Origin: Paenibacillus marchantiae
GTDB lineage: Bacteria > Bacillota > Bacilli > Paenibacillales > Paenibacillaceae
Length of the DNA: 64,000 nt
Direction: 5' to 3'
Assembly (NCBI RefSeq): GCF_028771845.1
Contig: NZ_CP118270.1
Span: 3,410,001-3,474,000 of the forward strand
Shown here: positions 7,516 through 15,802 of the stretch, one piece after another
Layout: each line of letters opens with the position of its first letter
Position numbering within the stretch: the first letter of the stretch is position 1
Made by a program: the position numbers and the translations under genes
The notes under the pieces: model-generated
Seen by the model: the letters and a program-made list of their open reading frames with translations, nothing else
What the model was told of the DNA's origin: nothing
Database searches by the model: none

Positions 7516-9954
7516 CTAAAACGTCGCTTTAACAATGGAGATGATATCTCCTGCTACGGTTGAGATCTTGCCAACCTGACCAGAAAACATATATTGTTCA
7601 CCAGAAGAAACTGTGCACAATGCCCCTTCTGCCCATGAGATATAGAAGGTTAGGGAAGTACCAGCTTCGCTCTCAATCTCGATCCAATCCGTCTCCCCAT
7701 CCACAAAAGCCGCGCTGACAAGGAAGCCTCCCACAGCACGGAGAGTATGGAACTCTGCTTTTTGTCCATTCGGCCAGTTGGGAAAGAAGCGCAGGGTGCC
7801 ATTATAACTTTGAAGAAGGCATTCATTGATAACGGCAGGCAGGGAGAAATTTTCGAACCAGATGCCCATGCGTGACATGAAATCGAAGTTCTCCGTGTCA
7901 GCATAGCGACCACCGCTCATCAGGACCCGATCTGTACAAGTACCGTTTGGTAGCAGACAATACTGGATTTGACGCTTGAAGCGTTCCAGATCCAACACGC
8001 CAAGCCGGGCTCCTGCAAGATGAAAGAATACCAGTTCATTCCCGCCTTCGTTGCGGTGGTTAAGGTAGGAGTTTACTGCGGTCTGATATTCCTCCTCTGA
8101 CGAATGAAGCCCGTGATCTTCACCTGGAAATACAGTCGTAATAGGAATCGGGACGTTATACACCACGTCAGGATCTTCCCCCTCCACCGACACAAAGACT
8201 GGACCGTTGCGTGATTCGGCTGTGGGATAAGAAGGGAACTGGTTTAAAATCTCCTCTACATTCTCTAGCAGTTCCTGCTCGGATTTTATCCTTTCAAGAA
8301 CACCGCAGGCCTGGGTGAACGCATTGAACAGAAATCGCGTCAGTGTCAGGTCGATCAGGCAGTCTTTGTTTTTGGCAAAGCCGGGTGAAATCTCATATAG
8401 CTCCGGCACCACCGTCGGAAAAATGTGATAATTACCATCTCCCCAGCGTTCACCCTGTGCTTCCGGACGATTCATGTAATCGACCATGAACAGCACGGCT
8501 TCCTTCATGGGTTGAAATGCACGATCACGCAGGAACGTCTCGTCCATGGAATATCGATAGTGCCACCATAGACTTTGTACGGTCCAAGGCGTCTCACAGA
8601 TTTCCCATCCCCAGTGCGGGACAGGGTAGGGCATCATGGACATCTCAACAGGATAGGCTGAGTGGGGGAAATAAGCTCCGCTTAGTCCGTAATAATCACG
8701 TGCCCATGCTCGGCTGATGGGAAGTACATGATCAACCATATCCACGTAGGGCAGATGTTTGTCGAGATGATTGCTGGAGAATGCGAGCCAAAATGGCTGC
8801 TGTGTGTTGTAATTCATGTGGTAATCCCCATGCCAGTCTGCACCGATGGTACGGTAGCTCCAGTTGGCGAATAGGCCTGGACAGGTAACGCCCTCTCTCA
8901 CGGCACAATTAAAAAAGTAAAGATTGTGGTACCAGATACGCTCCAGAAATTCATCTTCCAGAGAGACGGAGGAGCGGCTCCAATAATCACGCCACATTAC
9001 ATTCGATTCTTCCTTAGCTTGACTAAAGGAAGACAGTTTTGGCGGGTCGGCCTCAATATTGAGTTCACTGTAAAGGCCTTCCCAGAGCTCTGCACAGGCC
9101 AAAAAGCCGAGTTCAGGTTCTCCCAGAGGACAGCCGTTGGATGCGAGCGTCTGATGATGCAAAGCATGTTTCTTCATTGCTGTTAATCCAGACGAGCGAA
9201 CAGCGAGCCGGAAAGCTCTATCTTTTTCATGTGTGATATAGGGCGTAGCGGGATGCTCAACATGCGGCAAAATTTGCGTAAATGACTGTCTACCCGTAAT
9301 TTCACTGGTTACGATTGCTGCTTGAGGAAATTCAGGCGGTGTTTCGGGATCAGGAATGAGCTTGATCTCCTCGAATAAGGGGATCGGAGCACCCGTCGCA
9401 GTATCACTTACCTTCATCCAGATCCGGTAGTGCGCTCCTTCCACAAAGAGTTCGAATACAGCAGGTTTGCCATCGATCAGGAAATCAATCGTGCAAAGGC
9501 CGTTGGCAATATCCATGGTGTGGCCGATGACTTCGGCCTTTCGCCGATCATACCGCAGCAGTAGTGACCCGCAGGGCATGGGCTTGGGATATGCCTTACT
9601 GTAATTTTGGCCAGCCAACTCACAATATTGTTTGTACCACGGATGTTCCGTTAATCGCGGTAAATCAGCTGGCAGAGCAGCAAATCTGTCATATACCTCT
9701 TGGAAAGTCATGAGCTCTTCACGGTGTTCTTCGGCGAGACGAATATCCCATACATTGTTGTGCCCAAAATGGAGCATCACAGCGTCTGGACGGGTTGTTA
9801 CGACAACACCTAGTCCTCCATTGCCCAGTAGTGCGCCTTCAAAAAAATCCGGCGCAGGACCAGTGAAGGAAATGGGATGCTGCTTGGCCCGTTCATAGCC
9901 TCTGTTCTTTTTTATCTCGTTTTTTCTCTTCGTTAGACTATCCTTCTTCTGCAC
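7516..9954 (-). CDS. GH95-like (alpha/alpha)6-barrel glycoside hydrolase
   Basis: An 812-residue protein whose order of blocks follows GH95 (alpha-L-fucosidase / alpha-L-galactosidase): an N-terminal LLGNGGLG block, then WHGDYHMNYNTQQPFW, then HWGWEICETPW with LWWHYRYSMDETFL, and a C-terminal beta-rich part with FFPNWPNGQ. Each block differs noticeably from textbook GH95, so a neighbouring clan-L family cannot be excluded. There is no signal peptide; the N terminus is very Lys/Arg-rich, so the enzyme should act in the cytoplasm on imported sugar. The GTG start is six bases behind GAGGAGGA. It is divergent from the AraC gene at 10165, and the shared region carries two tandem dyads, which suggests control by that regulator. 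Substrate is not assignable from sequence alone. Confidence 0.7.
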   Translation of the reverse strand: MQKKDSLTKRKNEIKKNRGYERAKQHPISFTGPAPDFFEGALLGNGGLGVVVTTRPDAVMLHFGHNNVWDIRLAEEHREELMTFQEVYDRFAALPADLPRLTEHPWYKQYCELAGQNYSKAYPKPMPCGSLLLRYDRRKAEVIGHTMDIANGLCTIDFLIDGKPAVFELFVEGAHYRIWMKVSDTATGAPIPLFEEIKLIPDPETPPEFPQAAIVTSEITGRQSFTQILPHVEHPATPYITHEKDRAFRLAVRSSGLTAMKKHALHHQTLASNGCPLGEPELGFLACAELWEGLYSELNIEADPPKLSSFSQAKEESNVMWRDYWSRSSVSLEDEFLERIWYHNLYFFNCAVREGVTCPGLFANWSYRTIGADWHGDYHMNYNTQQPFWLAFSSNHLDKHLPYVDMVDHVLPISRAWARDYYGLSGAYFPHSAYPVEMSMMPYPVPHWGWEICETPWTVQSLWWHYRYSMDETFLRDRAFQPMKEAVLFMVDYMNRPEAQGERWGDGNYHIFPTVVPELYEISPGFAKNKDCLIDLTLTRFLFNAFTQACGVLERIKSEQELLENVEEILNQFPSYPTAESRNGPVFVSVEGEDPDVVYNVPIPITTVFPGEDHGLHSSEEEYQTAVNSYLNHRNEGGNELVFFHLAGARLGVLDLERFKRQIQYCLLPNGTCTDRVLMSGGRYADTENFDFMSRMGIWFENFSLPAVINECLLQSYNGTLRFFPNWPNGQKAEFHTLRAVGGFLVSAAFVDGETDWIEIESEAGTSLTFYISWAEGALCTVSSGEQYMFSGQVGKISTVAGDIISIVKATF

Positions 9955-9984
9955 AAGTCGTCCTCCTCATGAAGTCATGCGATG

Positions 9985-10022
9985 TACAGTTATTACTGTA
10001 TCTGAACAGCAGTTTGCTGTAT
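9985..10022. promoter_or_regulatory. Tandem dyads, candidate AraC-type operator
   Basis: Two similar units, ACAG-N6-CTGTAT (9986-10001) and ACAG-N7-CTGTAT (10006-10022), lie about 20-21 bp apart, two turns of the helix. The first is a perfect dyad, TACAGT-TATT-ACTGTA (9985-10000). The second contains ACAGC-N5-GCTGT (10006-10020). The arrangement sits 30-70 bp upstream of the GH95-like start and about 140 bp upstream of the AraC start, as expected of an AraC-family binding site between a regulator and its target. Binding is inferred. Confidence 0.5.
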
Positions 10023-10164
10023 TTAGCAAGACGTCCATGATTTGCACGATCGTCAGATCAATTGGTGCTCTGCTGATATGTACCTCTAGTCCCCAATTGT
10101 ACCTTTCGATGATGGAGATGAAAGGTTAACATCGAGAAAAACGGAGTCGGAAAGGAAACTTCCA

Positions 10165-11061
10165 ATGAATTTTGCTTCCTTGCATCCCTATGTATATTTG
10201 GCGACCCGATACCCTTTTGCGAAGGGACAGTCGAGTTCTCCGCGAATTTGTTATACCAGTTCCATTTACTTGATCAGCGAAGGGTATGGGATATTAAGTA
10301 TAAATGGTCTGAGCAGCAGGCTCGGTCCTGGTTCGCTGGTCTATATTCCAGCAGGGCAATTACATGAATGGGTGGCTGATGGGAATAACCCTATGGTACA
10401 TCTGTGTTGTTATTTTGATTGGCACTATGTGGAGCGAAAAGAGGTATTTGATACGTCCTGTCCGATCTGTTATCCGCCGCAGGTGTTGCAACAAGCTTTT
10501 GTTGGCCCAGCCTTTCCATATGAACTTAGGGAGATTTCAAAGGTGGAGTCGTTGCGAATCTGGCAGGATCTGTTCCAAGACTTTTATAAAAGTGGTTCAT
10601 ACACCAATGAGCAGACTTTTATGCGGAGCTTGACGATTCAGCGTCATTTTCAGACGTTTATCGACTATTTTCTGAACTGCTGCATGGAGAAGGGGAATTT
10701 AATCCCTGATCGCCGGATAGCCCATATTCTTAAAATTTTGGAGAAGGACTTACTTCACGGAGCACCCAAGCCGCTGGATATCTATCACAAAAGTCTCAAA
10801 ATGAGCCGTGGTCATTTTTTCGAGCTGTTCAGGAAATCTACAGGATACTCCCCCATCCAGTATATGAATCACTTTCGTATTGGACGGGCGAAGTATGATT
10901 TGCTTCACACGACATTAAATATCACTCAAATTGCTGAAAAATATCATTTTAGCTCGGTTCATTACTTCTCTCGCCTTTTTCATCAACTGACAGGTCAGGC
11001 TCCTCGCCAATATCGCTTACATCATTCCAACACAGCGGCCTTCAGCGCTCCATTGGAATGA
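10165..11061 (+). CDS. AraC-family transcriptional regulator
   Basis: A 298-residue one-component regulator. The N-terminal half has the cupin-like arm of AraC proteins (ending near GPGSLVYIPAGQLHEWV), expected to bind a sugar. The C-terminal 100 residues carry two helix-turn-helix units: KSLKMSRGHFFELFRKSTG and ITQIAEKYHFSSVHYFSRLF, the second followed by the usual PRQYR end. There is no receiver domain, so it cannot be the phosphorylation partner of the kinase at 1839-3596 in the normal way. AAAGGAAA precedes the ATG. It diverges from the GH95-like hydrolase and probably regulates that gene through the tandem dyads between them, and possibly the locus A importer too. Confidence 0.9.
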   Translation: MNFASLHPYVYLATRYPFAKGQSSSPRICYTSSIYLISEGYGILSINGLSSRLGPGSLVYIPAGQLHEWVADGNNPMVHLCCYFDWHYVERKEVFDTSCPICYPPQVLQQAFVGPAFPYELREISKVESLRIWQDLFQDFYKSGSYTNEQTFMRSLTIQRHFQTFIDYFLNCCMEKGNLIPDRRIAHILKILEKDLLHGAPKPLDIYHKSLKMSRGHFFELFRKSTGYSPIQYMNHFRIGRAKYDLLHTTLNITQIAEKYHFSSVHYFSRLFHQLTGQAPRQYRLHHSNTAAFSAPLE

Positions 11062-11137
11062 ACAGGCTTTTTTTGTCTACATATTCCCCCTTCATTGTTC
11101 AAATAATGATGGGACAGAACAAAGGAGGGAACGATGG

Positions 11138-12082
11138 ATGAATAAGGCCGGACGAAAAGGGTGGTCCTGCACCTGGAAATTTAAAATGTCAGTGGTACTC
11201 ACAGGTACGATATTCATGGTTTATGGTTTTGGCTTTTCTGCCAGCAGTGCGGAATCACAAATTCGTTCAGGGCAGCCAGAGCAAATGTTAATGGAGCAAA
11301 CCTTAATACAAGTACCTGGTTCAACTTCAGGTCAGATATCACCAACTCCGGCAGACAAATCGCAGCGTAAACGAATGGCGATCATCATTGATGATGCGGG
11401 GAATGACATGAAAGGTACTTCTGAAATTTTGGCGACCCCGGTTAAGTTAACGTTGGCCGTGATGCCATTCTTGCCAACGACGAAGAAAGATGCGATTGCC
11501 GCACATGAAAAAGGAATGGATGTGATTGTTCACATGCCAATGGAGCCCAAAAAGGGAAGACCAGAATGGCTTGGGCCAGGTGCGATCACATCCAATCTGA
11601 CGGATGAGGAAGTGCGTGATCGAGTCGAGAAAGCCATAGATGAAGTTCCTTATGCCGTCGGCATGAACAACCATATGGGTTCCAAAATTACGTCTGATAA
11701 ACGGATCATGTCCATTGTATTGGATGTATGTCAAGAGCGCGGGCTATTTTTTGTGGATAGTCGTACCAATTTTCGATCTGTGGTAGGGGAATTGGCCATC
11801 ACCAAAAACATGCCACCCGTCGGCAACGATATTTTTCTAGATGACCACAATTCCAAACAACAAATACGCAAGCAAATGGATTTGGCAGCCCAACGTGCTC
11901 TCGACAAAGATGTGTGTGTAGTGATCGGTCACGTTGGTCATACCGGATTAAATACCTCTGCTGTCGTCCATGAATCCGTATCTCGGCTCAAAGGTCAGAT
12001 TGAGTTCGTCGGTATTAGCGATCTGGTCCGAGATGTGTGGCATTGGCAAGCTGAGCCTAAACTGCCGACAGATAATAAATAA
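11138..12082 (+). CDS. Exported divergent polysaccharide deacetylase (YibQ-like)
   Basis: A 314-residue protein with an N-terminal membrane signal (hydrophobic stretch about residues 14-32) and a YibQ-type divergent polysaccharide deacetylase fold: AIIIDDAGND, AVMPFLP, VIVHMPMEP, MNNHMGS, FVDSRTN and a final VIGHVGHT block. These proteins have the NodB barrel; their true substrates are poorly known, though in Gram-negative bacteria the gene often neighbours the amidase activator EnvC. AAAGGAGGG is eight bases before the ATG at 11138; another ATG at 11134 is out of frame. Its last 26 bases overlap, tail to tail, the cell-wall amidase gene on the other strand, which supports a cell-envelope role by context. 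The acidic pair DD and several His are present, so catalysis is possible. Confidence 0.85.
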   Translation: MNKAGRKGWSCTWKFKMSVVLTGTIFMVYGFGFSASSAESQIRSGQPEQMLMEQTLIQVPGSTSGQISPTPADKSQRKRMAIIIDDAGNDMKGTSEILATPVKLTLAVMPFLPTTKKDAIAAHEKGMDVIVHMPMEPKKGRPEWLGPGAITSNLTDEEVRDRVEKAIDEVPYAVGMNNHMGSKITSDKRIMSIVLDVCQERGLFFVDSRTNFRSVVGELAITKNMPPVGNDIFLDDHNSKQQIRKQMDLAAQRALDKDVCVVIGHVGHTGLNTSAVVHESVSRLKGQIEFVGISDLVRDVWHWQAEPKLPTDNK

Positions 12083-12830
12083 TGCCATTAGCAATGGACT
12101 GTGCAATCCGTTTCTGTTCGCCCGGGTCGCTGATCATTGCGCGATCGTGTGCATTGCTCAGAAATCCGGTTTCAACAATTACAGCGGGTTGCTTCACATG
12201 ATTTAACAGGTAAAAGGGCTTGCCCCATACCACATCGCGCTCCGTCTTGTACAATTGATTTAGCTGATTCTGAATGGAACTTGCGAGCATGTAGCTTCTT
12301 CCTTCGTTCTGATGTAAAACAACTGGGCCACGAGCAGCTGATCTTGGACTCCAGTTGGCATGGATACTGACGACGATGTCGGTGCTGACCTCTTCGCTAA
12401 GGCTTTTGCGTTGAGCCAAATCTCTGCGATGGCGTGAGCGACTGTTTAACCAGCGATTCTCGTCACTCAGCGCATAGTCTCCAAGTCGGTTGATGATGAC
12501 TGCATAACCCTTGCTGCGAAGCAGAAGATACACCTTTTGGCTAATGGCTAGGTTGATGTCTTTTTCCAGTACGCCATGGTCTGTTGTTCCACCGTCAATG
12601 CCGCCATGACCAACGTCCAGAAGGATCACAGGTGCTGCAAAAGCATGATGAGTGGAGTGATAGGCATCCCCATCGGTTACCGGCAGCATGGATGGGCTTA
12701 TGGGTGATCGTTGTGAATGCAATGTAGGCAGGTCGGTTAAGGCAAATTTTGCCGCGCTGGCATGGGAGGTCAGAGGGATGGAACTGATGCTGATTAGCAA
12801 TGCCATCGATGCGGCCAGCAGCTTATACAT
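12057..12830 (-). CDS. N-acetylmuramoyl-L-alanine amidase (Amidase_3)
   Basis: A zinc amidase that cuts between muramic acid and the stem peptide of peptidoglycan. The 257-residue protein has an N-terminal signal peptide (MYKLLAASMALLISISS) and the Amidase_3 landmarks: LDVGHGGIDGGT with the first Zn ligand, SIHANWS with another, and VIVETGFLSNAHD with the catalytic Glu. The open frame runs upstream to 13055, but that part is low in coding quality and overlaps the promoter region; the ATG at 12830 follows AAGGAG by about eleven bases and begins the signal peptide, so it is the start. No cell-wall-binding repeat is fused. The 3' end overlaps the YibQ-like gene by 26 bp with no room for a terminator. 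Confidence 0.92.
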   Translation of the reverse strand: MYKLLAASMALLISISSIPLTSHASAAKFALTDLPTLHSQRSPISPSMLPVTDGDAYHSTHHAFAAPVILLDVGHGGIDGGTTDHGVLEKDINLAISQKVYLLLRSKGYAVIINRLGDYALSDENRWLNSRSRHRRDLAQRKSLSEEVSTDIVVSIHANWSPRSAARGPVVLHQNEGRSYMLASSIQNQLNQLYKTERDVVWGKPFYLLNHVKQPAVIVETGFLSNAHDRAMISDPGEQKRIAQSIANGIIYYLSAV

Positions 12831-13023
12831 GAGAATACACGCTCCTTCTTGAAATAGGCATCTTATGCCATAAAGTGAGTGGATGGATACCTTTGGCATT
12901 AGACTGTGCATTCTTCTGTTTTTCATACTCTTTGCAGCAAAAAAATGTTTATTGATGATCCCTTCTGCACACAATAGAGATAACATAAGCCCCGGCTTTG
13001 CCGGAGCTAAGGAGGCAGAGGTT

Positions 13024-13248
13024 ATGGCCAAAAGTGATGAGCTGGTGAAATACATTACAGAGCGAGTTGTTCATTATATCGACACACCGAAGGATGAGCG
13101 TAAAGGACGAACCAAAGCCAAAGAGCCATGGACTATGAAGTGGTTTGGAATGATTCCTTTTGCTGTATCTCTATGGGTTGGAAAAAAGGAAAAAGCAATG
13201 AATTCGCAGGGGAAAATGCAGAAACGAAGCTCTTCAGGTAAAGGGTGA
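13024..13248 (+). CDS. yqzE: YqzE family protein
   Basis: A 74-residue basic protein matching the YqzE family: ELVKYITERVVHYIDTP at the N terminus, then MKWFGMIPFAVSLW, a short hydrophobic segment. Function is not known; in Bacillus subtilis the gene follows the comG operon for the competence pilus. The frame is open from 12883, but AAGGAGG lies directly before the ATG at 13024 and homology begins there. A small hairpin (CCGGC-TTT-GCCGG, 12992-13004) lies just upstream of the ribosome site and might influence translation. No comG genes are present next to it here. It is divergent from the amidase gene and is followed by a bidirectional terminator. Confidence 0.85.
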   Translation: MAKSDELVKYITERVVHYIDTPKDERKGRTKAKEPWTMKWFGMIPFAVSLWVGKKEKAMNSQGKMQKRSSSGKG

Positions 13249-13287
13249 ATCAAGAACCAACATAGGTAGTAGCTTCTTCCAAAGAAA

Positions 13288-13330
13288 AAGACGCATTCCT
13301 ATGAAGAACCAGAGGAAGGCGTCTTATTTG
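13288..13330. terminator. Bidirectional intrinsic terminator
   Basis: Imperfect stem AAGACGC-ATTCCT (about 13288-13300) with AGGAA-GGCGTCTT (about 13313-13325), flanked by A-rich and T-rich runs, between the yqzE gene and the convergent exported-protein gene. Confidence 0.65.
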
Positions 13331-13343
13331 TTGTATAGATCGG

Positions 13344-14399
13344 TCAAGGTTTCACAGCATAGAAATGCCCGTCCCGCAGCAAAGTCTGAAGAGGTACAAA
13401 TCGTCTTACCGAAGTATTCCCGCCAATAGCTACATATTGTTTTTGAACGGTTCCACGGTCGTCACGCCAGATTTGATAACCACTGACAGGCAAAGCCCCG
13501 CCATACAAGACATTTTTCTCATCTGCAGAGAAAATGATCTTCTTATGCTCTTTCCATTGCTGATTCAATGTCTTTACGCCATTGATCGAAAGTGCTTTTG
13601 AAGTGATCCATAACAGATTGTCCGCGGGATCAAAGAAAGGTTGCAGATCCATGGAGTCAACGGACAACGACAACGAGGAGACTTGTGGCGAATCCTCGGG
13701 GGTCATCACGACAGCTTGTACAGATATTGACCTTATGAACTTCATTCGACTCGTAGCCTGCCGTGAGTCCGTATCCAGTGCATCCAAAATACCCGTTGGT
13801 AAGGTGTCGCCGTTGGTTGCGTCAATATAGATTGCATCATCGTTAGGTCTCTCCACTTTCCAATAAGCGAGCAGGGGAGGCGCATAACGTAATTGAAGCC
13901 CTCCTCCGTCATTAATCATTTTCTTCAAGTCCAGTTGCTGTCGATCCAGAGCTTGATCCAACAAGGAAATGTTGTACGGTCGTTGTTCTCCCTGACCATA
14001 CTCGCTGAGCTGTAATTGTCCTTGCTCGTTAGCTGAAATGATCATATAACCAACGGGTGACTCTCCAACATTAGCGTATACCAACCAGCTGCGTGTGCCT
14101 GGACCGAGGGGATAAAAGTCCAATTGAGCATGATCCCAATGGTTCCCTTCATGTTCAGTACTTAGAATGATAGCTTGCTCGCGAGCAAATTGTTGTACTG
14201 CATCAGGAGCCAGTGTGTCGGAATGAAGTTCCGCCGTACTTGTGGCCAATGTAGTGGGTAGTACGAACCTAGTTGCATTTTGGATTCCAGCACCTTCAGC
14301 TTGCAGTAAGGGGAGCAGGGTGATTATACATAGAAAACACATTACAATGCCGGTTATACGGCGAATCACGTTCCATCCCTTGTGGAAGGGTCGTTTCAT
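13344..14399 (-). CDS. Exported protein of unknown function
   Basis: I do not recognise this protein. It has 351 residues from the ATG at 14399 (AGGTG six bases upstream); an ATG at 14426 is in frame but has no ribosome site. Residues about 12-32 are hydrophobic with a preceding KRPFHKG stretch, so it is exported or anchored. Three parts can be seen: a region with RSWLVYANVGESPVGYMIIS resembling the propeptide-like or PepSY-like folds of secreted proteins, then YIDATNGDTLP, also PepSY-like in flavour, and a C-terminal part with many polar beta-type segments and GGALPVSGYQIWRDD. No catalytic motif is evident. It lies between yqzE and yqhG, in the interval that in B. subtilis holds tapA-sipW-tasA and sinIR, but it shows no similarity to those that I can see. 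Confidence 0.75.
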   Translation of the reverse strand: MKRPFHKGWNVIRRITGIVMCFLCIITLLPLLQAEGAGIQNATRFVLPTTLATSTAELHSDTLAPDAVQQFAREQAIILSTEHEGNHWDHAQLDFYPLGPGTRSWLVYANVGESPVGYMIISANEQGQLQLSEYGQGEQRPYNISLLDQALDRQQLDLKKMINDGGGLQLRYAPPLLAYWKVERPNDDAIYIDATNGDTLPTGILDALDTDSRQATSRMKFIRSISVQAVVMTPEDSPQVSSLSLSVDSMDLQPFFDPADNLLWITSKALSINGVKTLNQQWKEHKKIIFSADEKNVLYGGALPVSGYQIWRDDRGTVQKQYVAIGGNTSVRRFVPLQTLLRDGHFYAVKP

Positions 14400-14533
14400 G
14401 CTAACACCTACTTTTCTGGGGTACATATCCTGACAAAACGGACTCCATTTTCGCTACGTGATCGTTTCTAATTCCATTTTAGAGGACAGGTTATGCAAAG
14501 GTTGCTGCAACCTGTCGGGCTGCCACTCATGAA

Positions 14534-14573
14534 TAAACACTACTTTTGCCGTCATTTGCGGGAAAAGTAGTGT
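14534..14573 (-). terminator. Terminator of the yqhH-yqhG operon
   Basis: Perfect 11-bp stem (ACACTACTTTT at 14537-14547 with AAAAGTAGTGT at 14563-14573). Read on the minus strand it is followed by TTTATT, ten bases beyond the yqhG stop. Confidence 0.7.
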
Positions 14574-14582
14574 CTTCGTCGT

Positions 14583-15800
14583 CTATCTCAAATGAAACAT
14601 GCCGCTGCTAATCGCGGTCACCTTCACTTTGGGCTCATATTGCCAGATCATCTCGGTACGCCGTGTTTCATATTGCAGCTTCATAGCTTCCCGGTCCAGG
14701 ACCGCTTGGCGGGCTTTCTCCTGTTCCGGGTCCGTTTCTGGTTCTGCCTGAACAGCAGCTTCAGCAGCGAGTTCGACATCTGCTCCAATCATCACGCCAG
14801 TTGGTTCGATGGGCTGTAGATGTGCTTTCTGGATACGAGTAGGGCCAGAGCGAGAAGTCTGAATTTGGGTAGATGGCCCGGTCCCTGCATGTTCCTGATC
14901 CGTTGAACTACCGTCTGTGCTGGAGGCAGAGGTTGTATCAACGTCGACCTCAGGGGTGTCCTCTCTAAGAACTGCTTCATAGTACGTATCCACAACAGCA
15001 AGCTCCAGATCAAGCCGTTCTTTGGCTTTCTCTGCCCAGCTATAGTCGAGTTCCAGCAAGCGATTTGTCAAATGCGATTCCAGAGCTGCCCCGGCATCGG
15101 CTAGCGACACTTTGGCGGTCTGTACGTGCATATTTTCAGCCAGCCTTGGGCTAAGGTCACGCCTGTTCAGTTTCGAGCCGAACTTCTCGACAATTTCCCC
15201 TGTTCTGAGGGAGATGCCGATAAAATGAAGTTCCTCTTTTTTCAGATCACAGGCGAATTCCACTTTAAAACACACACCAAGCCATGGCTCATATACTGCT
15301 GGCGCGGTAGCTCGCAATTGCCTTTTTGCAGCCTGTTCGAACAGGTTCACGAATGCGCCGCCTTCACGTGCTGCATTGAAGATCTGCTGCAACCTGCGAC
15401 TGCCATATACAACATCTTCTTTCAAAATCCGTCCGGGTCCCAGCTGAGGCAGAGAAGGGACAATACCGAAGTACCGACCTAGAATGGTATCTTTGGGAGC
15501 CTCGGGGGTACCGGTACCTGGTGAGGTTGGAGGAGCAAACTGTGCAGCTTTTGCTTCTTCAGCTTCCAACGCTTGCTGATGGGCATCCGGATCAAAGACG
15601 AATGTAAAGGACATCGTCTCCGCAGGTGCACCGGTTCGCTCCACAAATCCCCAATAATACGGACGGTTGGTTAATGCCTTGTCGGCTTCAGGTGAAAGTT
15701 TTACCGTAACATGGGCAGGAGAACGCTCCATAATCTGACAATCAAGTGTTTCCAGGTAAGTGAGCACATACGCTTGCACTTCATGGGGTGACATGGTCAT
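14583..15800 (-). CDS. yqhG: YqhG family protein with extended acidic tail
   Basis: A protein of unknown biochemical role that always travels with the SNF2 helicase YqhH in Bacillales. The N-terminal 260 or so residues are the YqhG core (PYYWGFVERTG, LGRYFGIVPSL, VYGSRRLQQIF, EPWLGVCFKVEF). The total of 405 residues is clearly longer than B. subtilis YqhG; the extra part, from about residue 270, is low-complexity, rich in Asp, Glu, Ser, Thr and Ala, with a short insert after residue 85. The final 40 residues are charged and helical (REAMKLQYETRRTEMIWQYEPKVKV). Its ribosome site AAAGGAGG lies inside the end of yqhH and its ATG follows the helicase TGA by two bases, so the two are translationally coupled. 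A partner or regulator of the helicase is the natural guess. Confidence 0.85.
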   Translation of the reverse strand: MTMSPHEVQAYVLTYLETLDCQIMERSPAHVTVKLSPEADKALTNRPYYWGFVERTGAPAETMSFTFVFDPDAHQQALEAEEAKAAQFAPPTSPGTGTPEAPKDTILGRYFGIVPSLPQLGPGRILKEDVVYGSRRLQQIFNAAREGGAFVNLFEQAAKRQLRATAPAVYEPWLGVCFKVEFACDLKKEELHFIGISLRTGEIVEKFGSKLNRRDLSPRLAENMHVQTAKVSLADAGAALESHLTNRLLELDYSWAEKAKERLDLELAVVDTYYEAVLREDTPEVDVDTTSASSTDGSSTDQEHAGTGPSTQIQTSRSGPTRIQKAHLQPIEPTGVMIGADVELAAEAAVQAEPETDPEQEKARQAVLDREAMKLQYETRRTEMIWQYEPKVKVTAISSGMFHLR

Positions 15801-15802
15801 GA

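Noticed and set aside
12831-13055. 75-codon N-terminal extension of the amidase frame
   Set aside because: It has no ribosome site, does not look like protein of this family and would bury the signal peptide, so the start at 12830 is better.
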